DNA of 64,000 bases. Source: Oenanthe sinensis (lineage: Eukaryota; Streptophyta; Magnoliopsida; Apiales; Apiaceae). The position numbers and the translations under genes are program-made. The stretch covers positions 29,057,501-29,121,500 of the forward strand of contig CM053810.1 of NCBI GenBank assembly GCA_028671895.1. The letters run 5' to 3'. Below the pieces are notes generated by a model, which saw only the letters and a program-made list of their open reading frames with translations, ran no database searches and had not been told where the DNA came from. This document shows positions 12,883 through 24,378 of the stretch, piece after piece; within the stretch, counting starts at the first letter, position 1; the number at the start of each line of letters is the position of its first letter.

Positions 12883-14035
12883 TATTTCCCAGAACAATAT
12901 CAATATGTATTTGTAGAAGGGGGGGTTGAATACAAATACTAAAACTTTTTGAGTTCTTAGTATTTATTCTTTTATAGACTGAGTATTTATAGAAGTGTTT
13001 ATATGAATAATAGAAACTAAAACATCAATTGAACAAGATATTAAAAATTACTAATGGATTGGTTTTTCCATCAATGTATATATTGCTCAAATAATCTAGG
13101 TTTGTAAAAACCTATCTTCTTTTTACAAGGTTAGAAAATAATCCAAATGTTCTTACAAAGTGCTCTCAGATCGAATAGTTGATTCTCAAAGATATTCTAA
13201 CTTTGTTATTTTCTAACAATGTTACCACTCTTGTTTATATAAAACAAGAGTGTTTACAATCTCAAGAATATAGTACAAACAAAAATACCTATTGTAGGAA
13301 TGTTACCAATCTATCTTTCCATTCTGTCTTTTTCCATTTTGGGAAATGTCTTCAGTATTTGAAAGACAGCTTCAATATGAGTCTTCACAGTCAATGTAAA
13401 CTGTCTTCCATAGCAGTACTTTAGTATGAAGATTTATGACATATTGTCTCTTTGTGCAGTCCCTATCAATTGATAATTTGCTGTTAAGCATATCAATTGA
13501 TTCTTCCTTGCATCCATCAACTGATATTCTTCTTTGATTGATCTTGATATCCATCGATTGATAATAGTTGTTGACTTATCGATTGATAAATACTATCAAT
13601 CGATATATCAATCAATGGGTCTTCATATCAGTTGATGGTCTTCAATCTTTGACTTGACTTATTATCAATCGATCCTTCATCCATTGATGTTTCCATATCA
13701 ATTGATCACCCTTCACTTGTATAATTTTTTTGTCTTCAAATAATTACAATTTGACAGCCTAAGTTATACATCAGTTGATGATCTATATCAATTGACTCTA
13801 GTATCAATTGATGAAAACAATATCAATTGATTTCAGTCATATCAATTGAAATAAACTAAGTACAATTATGCTACCATCCATATTATTAGTTGATTCTAAT
13901 AAACATTTCAACTGGTAAATGGTTTCCTCATCAATTGATATTTATAAATATCATATCAATTGATCAGTTACAATAAATAAAATTTCAATGATTTCAAGGT
14001 TAAATTTATCATCAAGTCTACATAGATTCCTAACA
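12883..14035 (-). repeat. RE2 LTR
   Basis: About 1.15 kb. On the minus strand it starts TGTTAGGAATC and ends TTCTGGGAAATA, closely like the RE4 LTR (TGTTAGGAATA ... TTCTGGGAAACA). The CAACCCCCC tract near the end is also shared. The terminal CA has mutated. Confidence 0.8.
13440..13975 (-). repeat. RE2 LTR array of ATCAATTGAT-like words
   Basis: More than 20 copies of ATCAATTGAT, ATCGATTGAT, ATCAACTGAT and near variants, at irregular spacing. The core is palindromic or nearly so. The RE4 LTR carries related words (ATCAACTGATA, ATCGATCGAG, ATCAACGGATA). Confidence 0.8.
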
Positions 14036-14052
14036 ATCTCCCCCTATTTGTG
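14036..14052 (-). other. RE2 polypurine tract
   Basis: The minus strand reads CACAAATAGGGGGAGAT directly before the LTR. RE4 (ATAGGGGGAGAT) and RE6 have nearly the same tract. Confidence 0.75.
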
Positions 14053-14222
14053 TCTGTGACATTGACAACCATAAATCCCTTTGATGATAAAAAAAACTCA
14101 TAACATTGATTACATTTATATAGAATCATGAAATTTAAAAGCACTTAAAATTTAGAAGTACCAGTTGATTTGAATTTTTTTTGCAGTCTGCTTCAATTCT
14201 TCAATCTTCTCAGGGCTTCAAT

Positions 14223-14732
14223 TTACTTCTTCTTCTTTCTCTTTTCAACATTTTTCTTCAATTGCCTCAGGAATGATTCTCTTAGAATTTGCTCATCTCT
14301 ATCTGAATCTCCAAGTTTTCTCATCGAATAAACGATCTCTTGATCTGTGATTTTATCCAAATACTTACAGATGTCAAAATACTTTTTCTTCCCTTCAATA
14401 TATGTAAATATCATTTCATATATTGGTTCCAACATCACAGTCTTGACTTGGGACTTCCAAAGCTTCAAAGGTTGATTAGGATCAGCTTCTGCAGTCATTC
14501 TCCTTAACTTAATTATTTGATGTATTTCCTGAGCAATTGTAATGTTGAGCTTGTATCTTTTGTTGAGTAGAGGAAGAATAGTCTTCAAAGTGTTGTAACC
14601 TTGCTTCATTATAAGCCTCCTGAGAAAGGTGGCTTTGTGACCATCCCCATATTCAAATCTCATGCATTCCTCATGATTTGAAGTTGTAGGATGAGTCTTG
14701 CAGGCTATCAGACCCGTTTCATTGTTCATTCA
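14223..14732 (-). pseudogene. RE2 extra ORF, C-terminal part
   Basis: An open minus-strand segment of 168 codons ends in a basic tail (RKKKK). It resembles in character the 2401-1898 segment of RE1's extra ORF (FLRRLI..., followed by a helical charged stretch). It continues upstream across the RE3 insertion at 29048 in the same frame, with one TGA codon at the junction. Confidence 0.6.
14728..14732. repeat. RE3 target site duplication, left copy (ATTCA)
   Basis: ATTCA directly precedes the RE3 5' LTR, and an identical ATTCA follows the 3' LTR at 29043-29047. Confidence 0.95.
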
Positions 14733-16724
14733 TGTAATATCCCTAAAATCCAGGTACTTTTAAAACCTTGTTATTAAAAGTATATATTGGATGATAATTA
14801 AGGAAAAAGGTTTTGTTGGACAATCAAATTAATAAAATTGCCGGAACGAGATAAAGATTAAATTTATCGTCATGAATCATTATGAAATTGAAAAATCTAA
14901 TGATTCCCAAAGATTATTAAAGAGCTTATTTTTATTTTGGCATGGATTAAAGGAAAGGTAAGTACTTGCATTTGCTTGGAATAAGAAGAAGTGCTAGATA
15001 CTTGACTAAGGTCAAATGTTGACCAAGACTTTGACTTGCTCTTTAAAATAGCCAAAGGTCAAGTACTTGACATAACAAAGAAAAGAAAAGGAAAAATTAC
15101 AAACTCAAGCTAGCAAGGGGAAGAAACTTTCGGCCAAAGCTAGAAGAAAAGGTGGAAGAAAAATCCAAAGCTCAAGCTACACTTGATTGATCATCTTGCA
15201 AAGTAGCTTAAAAGAAAGGTAGCATCCTTTTCTATAACATACTTCAATTTCATGCAAAGTTATCCATGGAAGCTTGTGATTTTCATGAAAGTTTAAGAGC
15301 ATGAATAGTAACTTTAATGGTGGATAAATTCTTGAACACTTGTTTTATGAATCCTTAAGCTTTGCTAGCACTTGTTAAGAGTTATTTAAGCCTTGGGTAG
15401 TGTTCATGAGCATGGGTAGCTTGAAAATACAAACCCTAGCTATGTGATGTTTATGTGATTTAGCATGCTATGATTATGGTTTTGATCATGAGTATAAGTG
15501 CTTGTTTTGTTGGCTATGGTTGTGTAATATAGTGATGATTTGGTTAAGGCTTATAAATGTGTAATGTGGATATGACTTGGTAAAGAATTGTGGTTGTAAG
15601 AGGAGTAAGTGATTTGTTGTTTTCAAAGTAGTAAAATGGTGTTAAAAGCTGTCTAGCAGTGGTAATGAAATTGGATGAATTATTGGCAATGTGTGGAGTG
15701 TTATTAAATTATGTTTGGGCTTGGGATGTCTTGAGTACATTCCCAAGTAGTAGTGTAAAATATATGGTGGTCGTTTGAGTTGAATTGGATGAGTTTAAAA
15801 CAGGGTAAACGATGAACGTACAAACGGAACCATGCAAAATTTTTCCTGCCTGTTAACTGTTCATAGAACCCGAAGGGGCTAGCCTGCCTTGATTGATGAT
15901 TTCTTTATATGGTTGGCTAGATATCGGTCTCTAGATCGTTTGCGCGCTAATTTTGCGTCAAACGGAGTTATGAGCTAAAAGTTATGGCCAAAATAGTAAG
16001 GCTAGGCAGAAAACTCAGCTGCCCTGTTTTGACTAACTTGAAATGGATGATCAGCCTAGCTAAGCTACTCCATAAATCTTGAGCCTTTTATTTTAAATAG
16101 TAGGCACATGTGTGAAGACTTGGACAGAAGAATTGGGTTAAAAAGATTAAAACCTGATTTATGAAAAATGTTTGAATACAAGTGCTGCATATGAAAAGTT
16201 AAGGGAAATGCTAATGTTTTGATTTAGCCACTTCCTTTTTATAAAATGACATTTGAGGCTAAACTAGAAAATGAAAGATGTTGTATGATGACATAAGAAT
16301 GCTATGGGCTAATGGACTTGTTTATTATATGTCGTTTTGAATGAATCAGGTAGTTACACGAGTATGTGTTAATAGGACGATTAAGAAATACTCGTATAGC
16401 TAAAGGTGAATTGTTTTTGTTCGTAGATACTCGGATGAAACAAGGAAGGAGCTTACTTCCGCGGAAACCTACAGGCAAGTATCTAACACTTTGTCACATT
16501 GATTCTGATGTATGACATATGTATGCATAGGTTGTTTAAGGTAGTTCCTTGTGAGTAGGACTAGATCCTTTCAACCTAACCCTGAGACTCCTCTAAACTT
16601 CTCAAAAAGTTAGAGGACGTTTATTCTTCAGTTTGTATAACTGAATCTGTGTCGAGCATATCTTTTTGGTGCTCGATGGTCGACCGGGAGTAGTCTAGCG
16701 TGTCTCGACGGTCAGTCGAGGTTT

Positions 16725-17165
16725 ATTATTTTAAATAATATTTAGTTTATTAAATATTATTTAAAGAATATAGAAAGTATTTAGAGGTTAAATAAATACT
16801 TTCAGAGCATATGAAATTATTTAAATATTATTTAATATTGATTAAATATTATTTAAATATTTTAGGACATTTAAAAGTATTTAACTACTGATTAAATACT
16901 TTCAACTCATTTTGGTTTATTTAAATATTATTTAATATTGATTAAATATTATTTAAATATGTTGAATCATTTAAGATCATTTAAATATTAAATAATCTTG
17001 ATTATATTGGGATTAAATATTTTAATTCTTTTAAATCCTTTTAATATTTTTCGAGGACTATTCTGAGCCTCCTGAATATTGATAAAATATTTATTTGTTC
17101 TTTAAAAATATTCTGGAGTTGTCTGAACTTCTTTAAATATTATTTTTCATTAAATAATAAAGAAT
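16725..17165 (+). repeat. AT-rich palindromic repeat block in RE3 5' LTR
   Basis: Repeats of TTTAAATATTATTTAA-type words, interleaved with AAAGTATTTA and TTAAATACTTTCA. The other LTR carries the same block at 26873-27305. Confidence 0.75.
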
Positions 17166-17488
17166 GAGCGATGACTCGGATATTTTGTATTTATTCTGAG
17201 TCGATAACTCCAGGTTCGGGAGGTAACGTCCGACTCCGATATTCCTCCCAGTGGTATTGGTGCCTCATGGCCCATGGTTTCACTCCAAAACGGTAATGTT
17301 TTGTGGAGTCTATTTTAACTCGTATTAGTGGCTCCCCGGTCGCATTCTTGAGTCTCCTTGATTCAAGGGTTTCTGTCTCGTTAAATTCGTTGACTGAGAG
17401 TCAACTCAGATGTCTCGAGAGTACTCCCACCTCGTTTCGGGAGCCAAGCTATTGTCAGATATTGAAATCTAAAAATAGATCGTTGTTG

Positions 17489-17900
17489 TTCTGGAAGGTT
17501 GTATTAAATTCCCTTCCTTATCTGTTGATTGAAATCCTGTGATGGATTGTTGAATTGTTCTGGAAGGTTGTATTAAATTCCCTTCCTTATCTGTTGATTG
17601 AAATCCTGTGATGGATTGTTGAGTTTTTCCGGAAGGTTGTATTAAATTCCCTTCCTTATCTGTTGATTGAAATCCTGTGATGGATTGTTGAGTTGTTCTG
17701 GAAGGTTGTATTAAATTCCCTTCCTTATCTGTTGATTGAAATCCTGTGATGGATTGTTGAGTTGTTCCGGAAGGTTGTATTAAATTCCCTTCCTTATATG
17801 TTGATTGAAATCCTGTGATGGATTGTTGAGTTGTTCTGGGAGGTTGTATTAAATTCCCTTCCTTAACAGTTGATTGAAGTCCTAAAGTGGATTGTGGTTA
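17489..17900 (+). repeat. 69-base tandem array in RE3 5' LTR, six copies
   Basis: GGAAGGTTGTATTAAATT recurs at 17493, 17562, 17631, 17700 and 17769, always 69 bases apart. A variant follows at 17838 and a decayed copy near 17905. Each unit contains GGAAGG and CCTTCC arms around a 13-base AT-rich loop, so each can form a small hairpin. Confidence 0.92.
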
Positions 17901-18423
17901 TTCTAGAAGGTTTGATTAAATTTCCTTCTAGGTTTGATGATTTTTAAAGTATTCATCAGGGACTGGAGTAAAAGTTGCGTAAGAGGTCGGGGACGCACGA
18001 CCCAGCCGTAATTAAAGGCCCATGAGTTGCCTAGTGTGACGTCCCGATAAGGGGTTGTCCTTCTACTAGTAGAGAAAATGACGAAATGTCGATTGTACAT
18101 GCGACTGATCATCGAGTACAATAAGGCGTTGAAAAATCTCGAGTTAATCCCGTTTCTTCCAATTGGAATTTGACGTTGCACTGTAACGAAAGCCTAGGTG
18201 CTGAGTTACCGATAGTGTTAACGGGGAACATAATCAATTTTGAGTTTGTTGATTGCTTTGAGTATTGTTTTACTTGCACTTGTCAGTTTCACTGATATCT
18301 TGATATTGTACTCTGTTATTGTTTCAGTACCTTGTTATACTGTTATCTATTACTTGCTGAGCATTTGTAGCTCATTCTTGCTTGTTATTTTCTGTTGTTG
18401 TTCCTACCTTACAGTTGCAGATC

Positions 18424-18600
18424 ATGCCCAGTCGAGTACACCGCACCTTGCGCAAGCGGGTCACCAGGGCAAGGACCCCCTATGAGAGATTCCGCTTTAC
18501 GGTACCTGAGGTAGGGAGGCTTAGTAGGATAGGCTTCCAGCTTCTACTAGTCAGGTTTATCTATAGATATGACTTATGCAAGTATATGGAACAGATGTAA
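18424..18600 (+). other. Short basic ORF inside RE3 LTR (58 codons)
   Basis: ATG to TAA with a very basic N-terminus (MPSRVHRTLRKRVTRAR). The 3' LTR copy (28569-28745) keeps it open with one amino-acid change. An acceptor-like TTACAGTTGCAG precedes it and a donor-like GTAAGT overlaps its stop. LTR copies are expected to be near-identical anyway, so conservation proves little. I do not recognise it and coding is unproven. Confidence 0.2.
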
Positions 18601-18901
18601 GTTAATTTACTTTTGACTGCGGCATAGTTTCCTCAAGGAGCTTTAGCTAGCAGTGCAACCCCATCTTGTGATAACTCTATTATGTATCAGTTCAGATATA
18701 ATGATGTAAATTATGAAACTCCGTTTCTGAGACTATGGCTCGTGTGTGTGTGATAAGGTGATGGGGTCACCAGTATGTCGTTATTTTGTGATTATTATAT
18801 GGTGATTTACTATTGTTGGATTACAAGTGTGTGTGTGTATACTGGAAATTGGACAGTGACAACCTGGATCTCCGACCCCGGGTCTGGGGGCGTCACAGAA
18901 G

Positions 18902-18913
18902 TGGTATCAGAGC
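18902..18913 (+). other. RE3 primer binding site
   Basis: TGGTATCAGAGC lies four bases inside the 5' LTR and is complementary to the 3' end of initiator tRNA-Met. Confidence 0.92.
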
Positions 18914-19002
18914 CCTAAGTTATAGTACTCAGAAATGAGAGGCGAAAGGACAATACGACCATTAAAATCTGGTTGTAACGAGTGGTTGTTGTATTGTAGA
19001 TA

Positions 19003-19799
19003 CCTGATCCCGAGGCGTACGAGGCCCAGCGAGATTTAGAGTTGCTGGATGAGGATGAGGATGACGATCCGGAGGAGATTCCGGAGGAGGTCCGGTCGAG
19101 GTTCCGGTAGAGGCACCGGTAGAGGTTTCAGTTGCAGTACCTGCCGAGATTCCAGTTGAGGTACCGGCAGAGATTCCTGTAGAGGCCCCAGTGCCACCTG
19201 CTGTTCCAGCACCCACCATTACACCTACTAATCAGGCTGGACCCTCTGGTACAGTATTTATAGATATTCCGATGGTGCCACCTCAGGTAGTGTTTCCACC
19301 CCTACCTCCTCTCAGTCCGATACCATCCGAGGACGAGGGATTTGAGGAGCTGACCCCAGAGCCGGCAGAGCCAGAGGATGCTCCCCTTGATTCGCCCCCA
19401 CTGCCCCCAGTATCCCCTTCGCCGCCACCTACTCCTCCACCTCCACCTGTTGCCGAGGAGTCGATACCTCATTGGGTAGTGTCTGCGCTCATGAGAGAGC
19501 GGGATGCCTCAGCTGGTCGGATTGACGAGCTCAGGCGTATTGTGGACCGGATGTTGTCGTGGCCCTCTGGACCATCGAGTGGTCTACCTAGAGTCGGTAT
19601 TCCACCGAGTGGCCCTCCTACAGACGTCATTCCCCAGGACGTGGAGCTTGGCTTCATCGGTATCCGGATGTGGGCACGAGCATTTCAGGAGATGAGGACG
19701 CCTTTGGGCGGGGGACCGATGGGAGGTGACGAGGTAGATGCGATGGTAGACAGTATGATGGGGCAGGTCCGGGACTTGGTCCGCGGGAGATTTAGATGA
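19003..19799 (+). pseudogene. RE3 pre-gag acidic, proline-rich ORF of unknown function
   Basis: Between the primer site and gag lies a GC-richer stretch with protein-like composition. It opens with an acidic run (LLDEDEDDDPEEIPEEV) and then shifts frame near 19090. It continues as degenerate (V/I)P(V/A)E repeats, followed by a Pro-rich tract with PPTPPPPP. It ends with a helical charged C-terminus and a TGA at 19797-19799. No ATG starts the acidic part: a TAG stop lies just upstream, inside an acceptor-like TATTGTAG. I do not recognise the protein. Extra ORFs upstream of gag are known from some gypsy lineages such as Ogre, so a retroelement accessory protein is plausible. Confidence 0.45.
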
Positions 19800-20210
19800 T
19801 GGGTATATGATGACGTAGTCTTCTAGTACTAGACATGGCACTATATGTATATAGTGGTGCCAATTTTGAGGGATTAACTTTTGGTGTATATATCAGTAGT
19901 CCCGTCTTGACTTGAAGATATAGTAGTTGGTCAAACTTTTGACATGTATTCAGACTCTGTGACAAGAGATGTAACCGCAAATGTTATATATATATGATGA
20001 TCAGTTTTTGTCAGTTGTCGTTGATTTTGTTTAGTGATTATATGCACTCTTGTCTTTGATACAGAAATTGAATGAGAACCATTGTATAACTGTGATTATT
20101 GGATAATGTTGTAGTTGGCACTCACTACTTATGTGATTGTTCCTTGTAACAAATGTTGAAGTAATCTGGCGATCGGTAATTAATTGATATTGTTTGATTG
20201 TGCCAGAATC
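19800..20210 (+). other. RE3 untranslated stretch before gag
   Basis: AT-rich leader between the pre-gag ORF and the gag ATG. I see no further ORF or structure worth naming. Confidence 0.5.
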
Positions 20211-21855
20211 ATGCCACCAACAAGAAACACAAGGTTACACCCTGAGGCCCAGGAAGAGCCAAGTGAGCAGGGTATTCATGAGAGTGCAGGGTATGAGGAG
20301 GGTGATCATGTGAGTTCAGGTGACTCCGAGCATAGTCTAAATCAGGATCAAAGAGAACAGGGGGAACCCCAAGATCAAGGGGGAAACCAGGATGCTGACC
20401 CCATGAACTTATTTGTGAACTTTTTAAGGCAGCATGCCACCCCTCACCCGACTCAACCACCCCCAGCTCCCCGCAATGTTGTAGCGAATGCATTTCGTGC
20501 CTTTAAGTCCTTGAGACTGCCTGAGTTTCAAGGGAGTGCTGACCCGGTAGAGGCAAGGGCATGGCTCAAAGAAATGGAAAAAATCATTTGAAATATTGCA
20601 AGTAGAAGAGGAACAGAAAACAGTCTTCGCCACTTACCTCCTAAAAGGGGAGGCCAATTTCTGGTGGGAAGCTAAGAAGAGTATGGAAAGAGAAGGAGTG
20701 ATAGCCTGGGAGAGGTTCACTCAGTTGTTCTTGGAGAAATATTTTCCCAAGTTTATGGAAAGTCAAATGGAGTTGAAGTTTTTGGAATTAAAACAGAATA
20801 ATCTAACGGTGGCTGAGTACGAAGCCAAGTTTACGGAGTTGTCCCGGTTTATACCAGACTTTGTAAACACAGAAGAGAAGCGAGCCAGAAGATTTCAGCA
20901 AGGGCTCAAGCAGTGGATTCAGAATCGGTTGGCTATATTTGAATTGACTGATTATGCCACGTTGGTACAGAAAGCCTCGATTGTGGAGGCCGGTGGTGAT
21001 CAAGTGCAAAGAAATAGAGAAGAAAATAAGAGAAAGGCGGAAAGCCTGAAGGGAGGATCATCATCGGGAAAGCATCCTAGCAAAGCTAGCCGTGGGCCAG
21101 GATCTCAGTCTAGGAGAAGTTTTGAAACCAGGAGGGCAGACAGTGTGAGTGTCATCCCGGGAGGCAGACAGTCCGGGGTAAGGTATTCAAACCAATCCCG
21201 ACCCCCATTGCCAGATTGCCAGAAATGTGGAAAGAAGCATCTGGGCGGGTGCAGCCCAGGGAAAGTGACGTGTTATAAGTGTCATCGGGAGGGGCATTAT
21301 GCTAGAGATTGTCCCCAAAGGAATATGACCTGTTTTAAGTGTGGCCAGGTAGGGCATATGAAGAAGGACTGTCGGGTACCTGCGCCAACTATGTCAAAGC
21401 AAAGTGGAGTCGCCTCTAATAGGACTCCTAAGGCCCGAACTTTTAACATGACTGTGAGGGATGCGGTAAAGCACACCGATGTAATTGCAGGTACACTTTT
21501 ACTCAATTCCATCCATGCAAATGTTTTATTTGATTCTGGAGCAACCAAGTCTTTTATTTCTCAAGATTTTGTGAATAACTGGAATCTTAGAATGCAACCG
21601 CTAAGAGACTCCCTACAAGTAGAAATAGCTAATCGGGAAGTCATTCTTGTCAATCAAATATGCGCTAACTGCGAGCTAGAAATAGAAGGACATCGATTCA
21701 GTGTTGACTTAATTCCTTTTGTGCTGGGAGAATTTGATGTCATATTAGGAATGGATTGGTTGGCCAGTTGTGGAGCTAGCATAGATTGTAAGGGAAAGAA
21801 GGTAAGAATGAAGTTACCTAATCAGAAAGAAATAGTATTTCGAGGGCAGAGGTAA
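20211..21855 (+). pseudogene. RE3 gag and protease, one frameshift and one stop
   Basis: The ATG at 20211 opens Gag (MPPTRNTRLHPEAQEEPSEQ). A run of six A (20578-20583) has one base too many, which ends the frame at 20591; the Gag core continues one frame over. The retrotransposon Gag domain includes GEANFWWEAK and QMELKFLELKQ. Two CCHC zinc knuckles follow (CYKCHREGHYARDC and CFKCGQVGHMKKDC), then an aspartic protease with LFDSGATKSFIS and ILGMDWL. TAA at 21853-21855 interrupts the frame, which continues in phase into RT. Gag would coat the RNA, and protease would cut the polyprotein. Confidence 0.9.
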
Positions 21856-24378
21856 ACCAAGAAGTTCTTAACCCAGATGCAAGTTAAGAGGTTGTTGCGC
21901 CAAGGGTGTGAGGCCTATTTGGCCTATGTAGTAGACCAAGAAAAGAGTGTACCAGGTATAAATGACATACCCGTGGTTAGTAAATTTGAAGATGTGTTTC
22001 CAGAAGATCTTCCGGGGCTACCACCCGACAGAGATATAGAGTTTACTATTGAATTACCGCCAGGAACGACACCGGTATCAAAGGCTCCTTATCGATTAGC
22101 CCCTGTGGAAATGAAGGAGTTAGCTACCCAACTACAGGAGTTGTTGGATAAAGGTTTGATTCGACCAAGTGTGTCCCCATGGGGTGCACCAGTGTTATTC
22201 GTTAAGAAAAAGGATGGGAGTATGAGGTTATGTATAGACTATCGGGAACTTAACAAGCTAACCATAAAAAATAAGTACCCTTTACCCAGGATCGATGATC
22301 TGTTTGACCAGCTGAAAGATGCGGTCTACTTTTCAAAGATTGATCTGAGGACTAGATACCACCAATTGAAGATCAAGCCTGAGAATGTACCAAAGACGGC
22401 GTTCCGCACCCGATATGGGCATTATGAGTTTTTGGTAATGTCCTTTGGATTAACCAACGCCCCTGCAGCCTTCATGGACTTGATGAATCGAGTCTTCAAG
22501 AAATATTTAGATAAGTTTGTGATAGTCTTCATTGATGATGTCTTGATTTATTCAAGGACGCCGGAAGAACATGAAGAACACTTGAGAACTGTTTTGGGAA
22601 TATTGAGAAGAGAGAAGCTGTATGCTAAGTTCTCGAAGTGTGAGTTTTGGTTGAAAGAGGTGCAATTCTTGGGCCACGTAATTAGTAATAAAGGCGTGTT
22701 AGTAGACCCTGCTAAGATCGAAGCTATTTCCAACTGGGAAAGACCAACAACGCCAACAGAAGTAAGAAGTTTTGTGGGACTAGCCAGATATTATCGGAGG
22801 TTTGTGCAGGATTTTGCCAAGATAGCTACTCCGCTGACAAGGCTCACCCGCAAGACTGAGAAATTCGAATGGACGGATAAATGTGAAGCAAGTTTTCAAG
22901 AACTGAAGAAGAGATTGGTCACTGCACCAGTGCTAGCCCTACCTGATGAGAAAGGAGATTTTGTGATTTATAGCGACGCGTCGCACAAAGGGTTGGGCTG
23001 TGTATTGATGCAACATGGCAAGGTGATTGCGTATGCATCTAGACAACTGAAAGAGTATGAGTTAAGGTATCCAACCCATGATCTGGAATTAGCTGCGATA
23101 GTTTTCGCAGTAAAGATCTGGAGGCATTATCTTTATGGAGAGAGGTGTGAGATTTACACCGACCATAAGAGCCTTAAGTATATATTTACTCAGAAGGAAT
23201 TAAACATGAGGCAGAGAAGGTGGTTGGAATTAATTAAGGATTATGATTGTTCCATCAATTATCACCCTGGGAAAGTCAATGTGGTGGCTGATGCCCTAAG
23301 TAGAAAAGAAAGGCTGAAAATGATGATTTCTTCGGAAGAGTTAGTGCGAGAATTTGAAAGGATGGAACTGGAAGTAAAATTTCCTGTGAAAGGCACGGAA
23401 TTGCTGATGGAAATCCGAGTAGAACCTGAACTAATCGAGAAGATACGAATATGTCAAGAAAAGATGATGGAAGAAAGAAATACCAAGGTGAATGGAGATG
23501 AACGAAGGTGCATTAGGGACGAGAAAGGAATCCTGAGATTTAATAATAGAATTTGGATTCCAAATGTCCAGGAACTAAAAGATGAGGTGTTGCATGAGGC
23601 ACACAATTCTAGATTTTCTATTCACCCAGGAAGTACCAAAATGTATAAAGATCTAAAGGAATATTATTGGTGGCCGAACATGAAAAGAGATATCGCTGAA
23701 TGGGTAAGCAAGTGTCTGACCTGTCAGAAAGTGAAGGCAGAACACCAAAGACCCAGTGGACTGTTGCAACCTCTGGAAATTCCGGAATGGAAATGGGAGC
23801 ACATTGCGATGGATTTTGTCGTAGGGCTACCAAGAACAAAAGCGAACCATGATACCATTTGGGTAGTAATAGATCGGTTAACGAAGTCAGCACATTTTCT
23901 ACCCATTAATGAGAGGTATTCAGTTGACCGATTAGTTGAGCTATATTTAAAGGAAATAGTGGTGCGTCATGGTGTTCCCGTGGGTATTGTGTCTGATAGA
24001 GACCCAAGGTTCAATTCAAGATTTTGGAGAAGCTTCCAAGAATGCATGGGAACAAGATTGAATATGAGCACCGCATATCACCCACAAACTGATGGGCAAA
24101 GTGAGCGGACCATCCAAACAGTGGAAGATATGTTGAGAGTCTGTGCTATAGACTTCAAAGGCAGTTGGGATGATCATTTGCCATTAATTGAGTTTGCCTA
24201 CAATAACAGCTATCATGCCAGCATAGGGATGCCCCCTTACGAAGCCTTGTATGGCAGAAAGTGTCGATCTCCCTTGTGTTGGGAAGAAGTAGGAGATCGA
24301 AAGATGTTGGGACCCGAATTGGTCCAGCAAACCAAAGAGGTAATAGATTTTATTAGAAAAAGATTAGTGGCAGCCTAA
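21856..24378 (+). pseudogene. RE3 reverse transcriptase, RNase H and integrase core
   Basis: Same frame as the protease, open for more than 830 codons. RT includes PVLFVKKKDGSMRLCIDYR, the catalytic FIDDVLIY (about residue 218 of the part starting at 21877) and SKIDLRTRYHQ; relatives usually have SG where this has TR. RNase H follows with YSDASHKGLGCVL and DALSRK. Integrase has an H-H-C-C zinc module (HPGSTKMYKDL ... CLTCQKVK) and a catalytic core with MDFVVGLPR, VSDRDPRFNSRFW and YHPQTDGQSERT. It ends at TAA (24376-24378), which stands where relatives read Gln (AAQDRQRKYAD). Confidence 0.93.

Larger units (their letters stand above)
12771..14732 (-). mobile_element. RE2: SIRE-like copia remnant, downstream part
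   Basis: From high to low coordinates on the minus strand this holds the end of an extra ORF, a purine tract, one LTR, a primer site and a gag N-terminus. An LTR with a purine tract on one side and a primer site on the other is shared by two internal regions, so RE2 was tandemly arranged. It is interrupted by RE3 at 14733 and by RE1 at 12770. The rest of RE2 resumes at 29048. Confidence 0.75.
14733..18897 (+). repeat. RE3 5' LTR
   Basis: 4,165 bases, with TG...CA ends and a near-identical copy at 24887-29042. It contains an AT-rich repeat block, a six-copy 69-base tandem array and a TG microsatellite near the end. I could not place its promoter with confidence. Confidence 0.95.

Noticed and set aside
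13440..13975. CRISPR-like or satellite array in the RE2 LTR
   Set aside because: Plant DNA; word spacing is irregular and the spacers are not of uniform length.
17903..18181. 92-codon minus-strand ORF in the RE3 LTR, also at 28048-28326
   Set aside because: Present in both LTRs only because they are copies; no domain and opposite to the element's transcription.
18962..19219. Minus-strand Gly/Thr/Ser repeat ORF
   Set aside because: It is the complement of the VPVE-repeat coding stretch on the plus strand.
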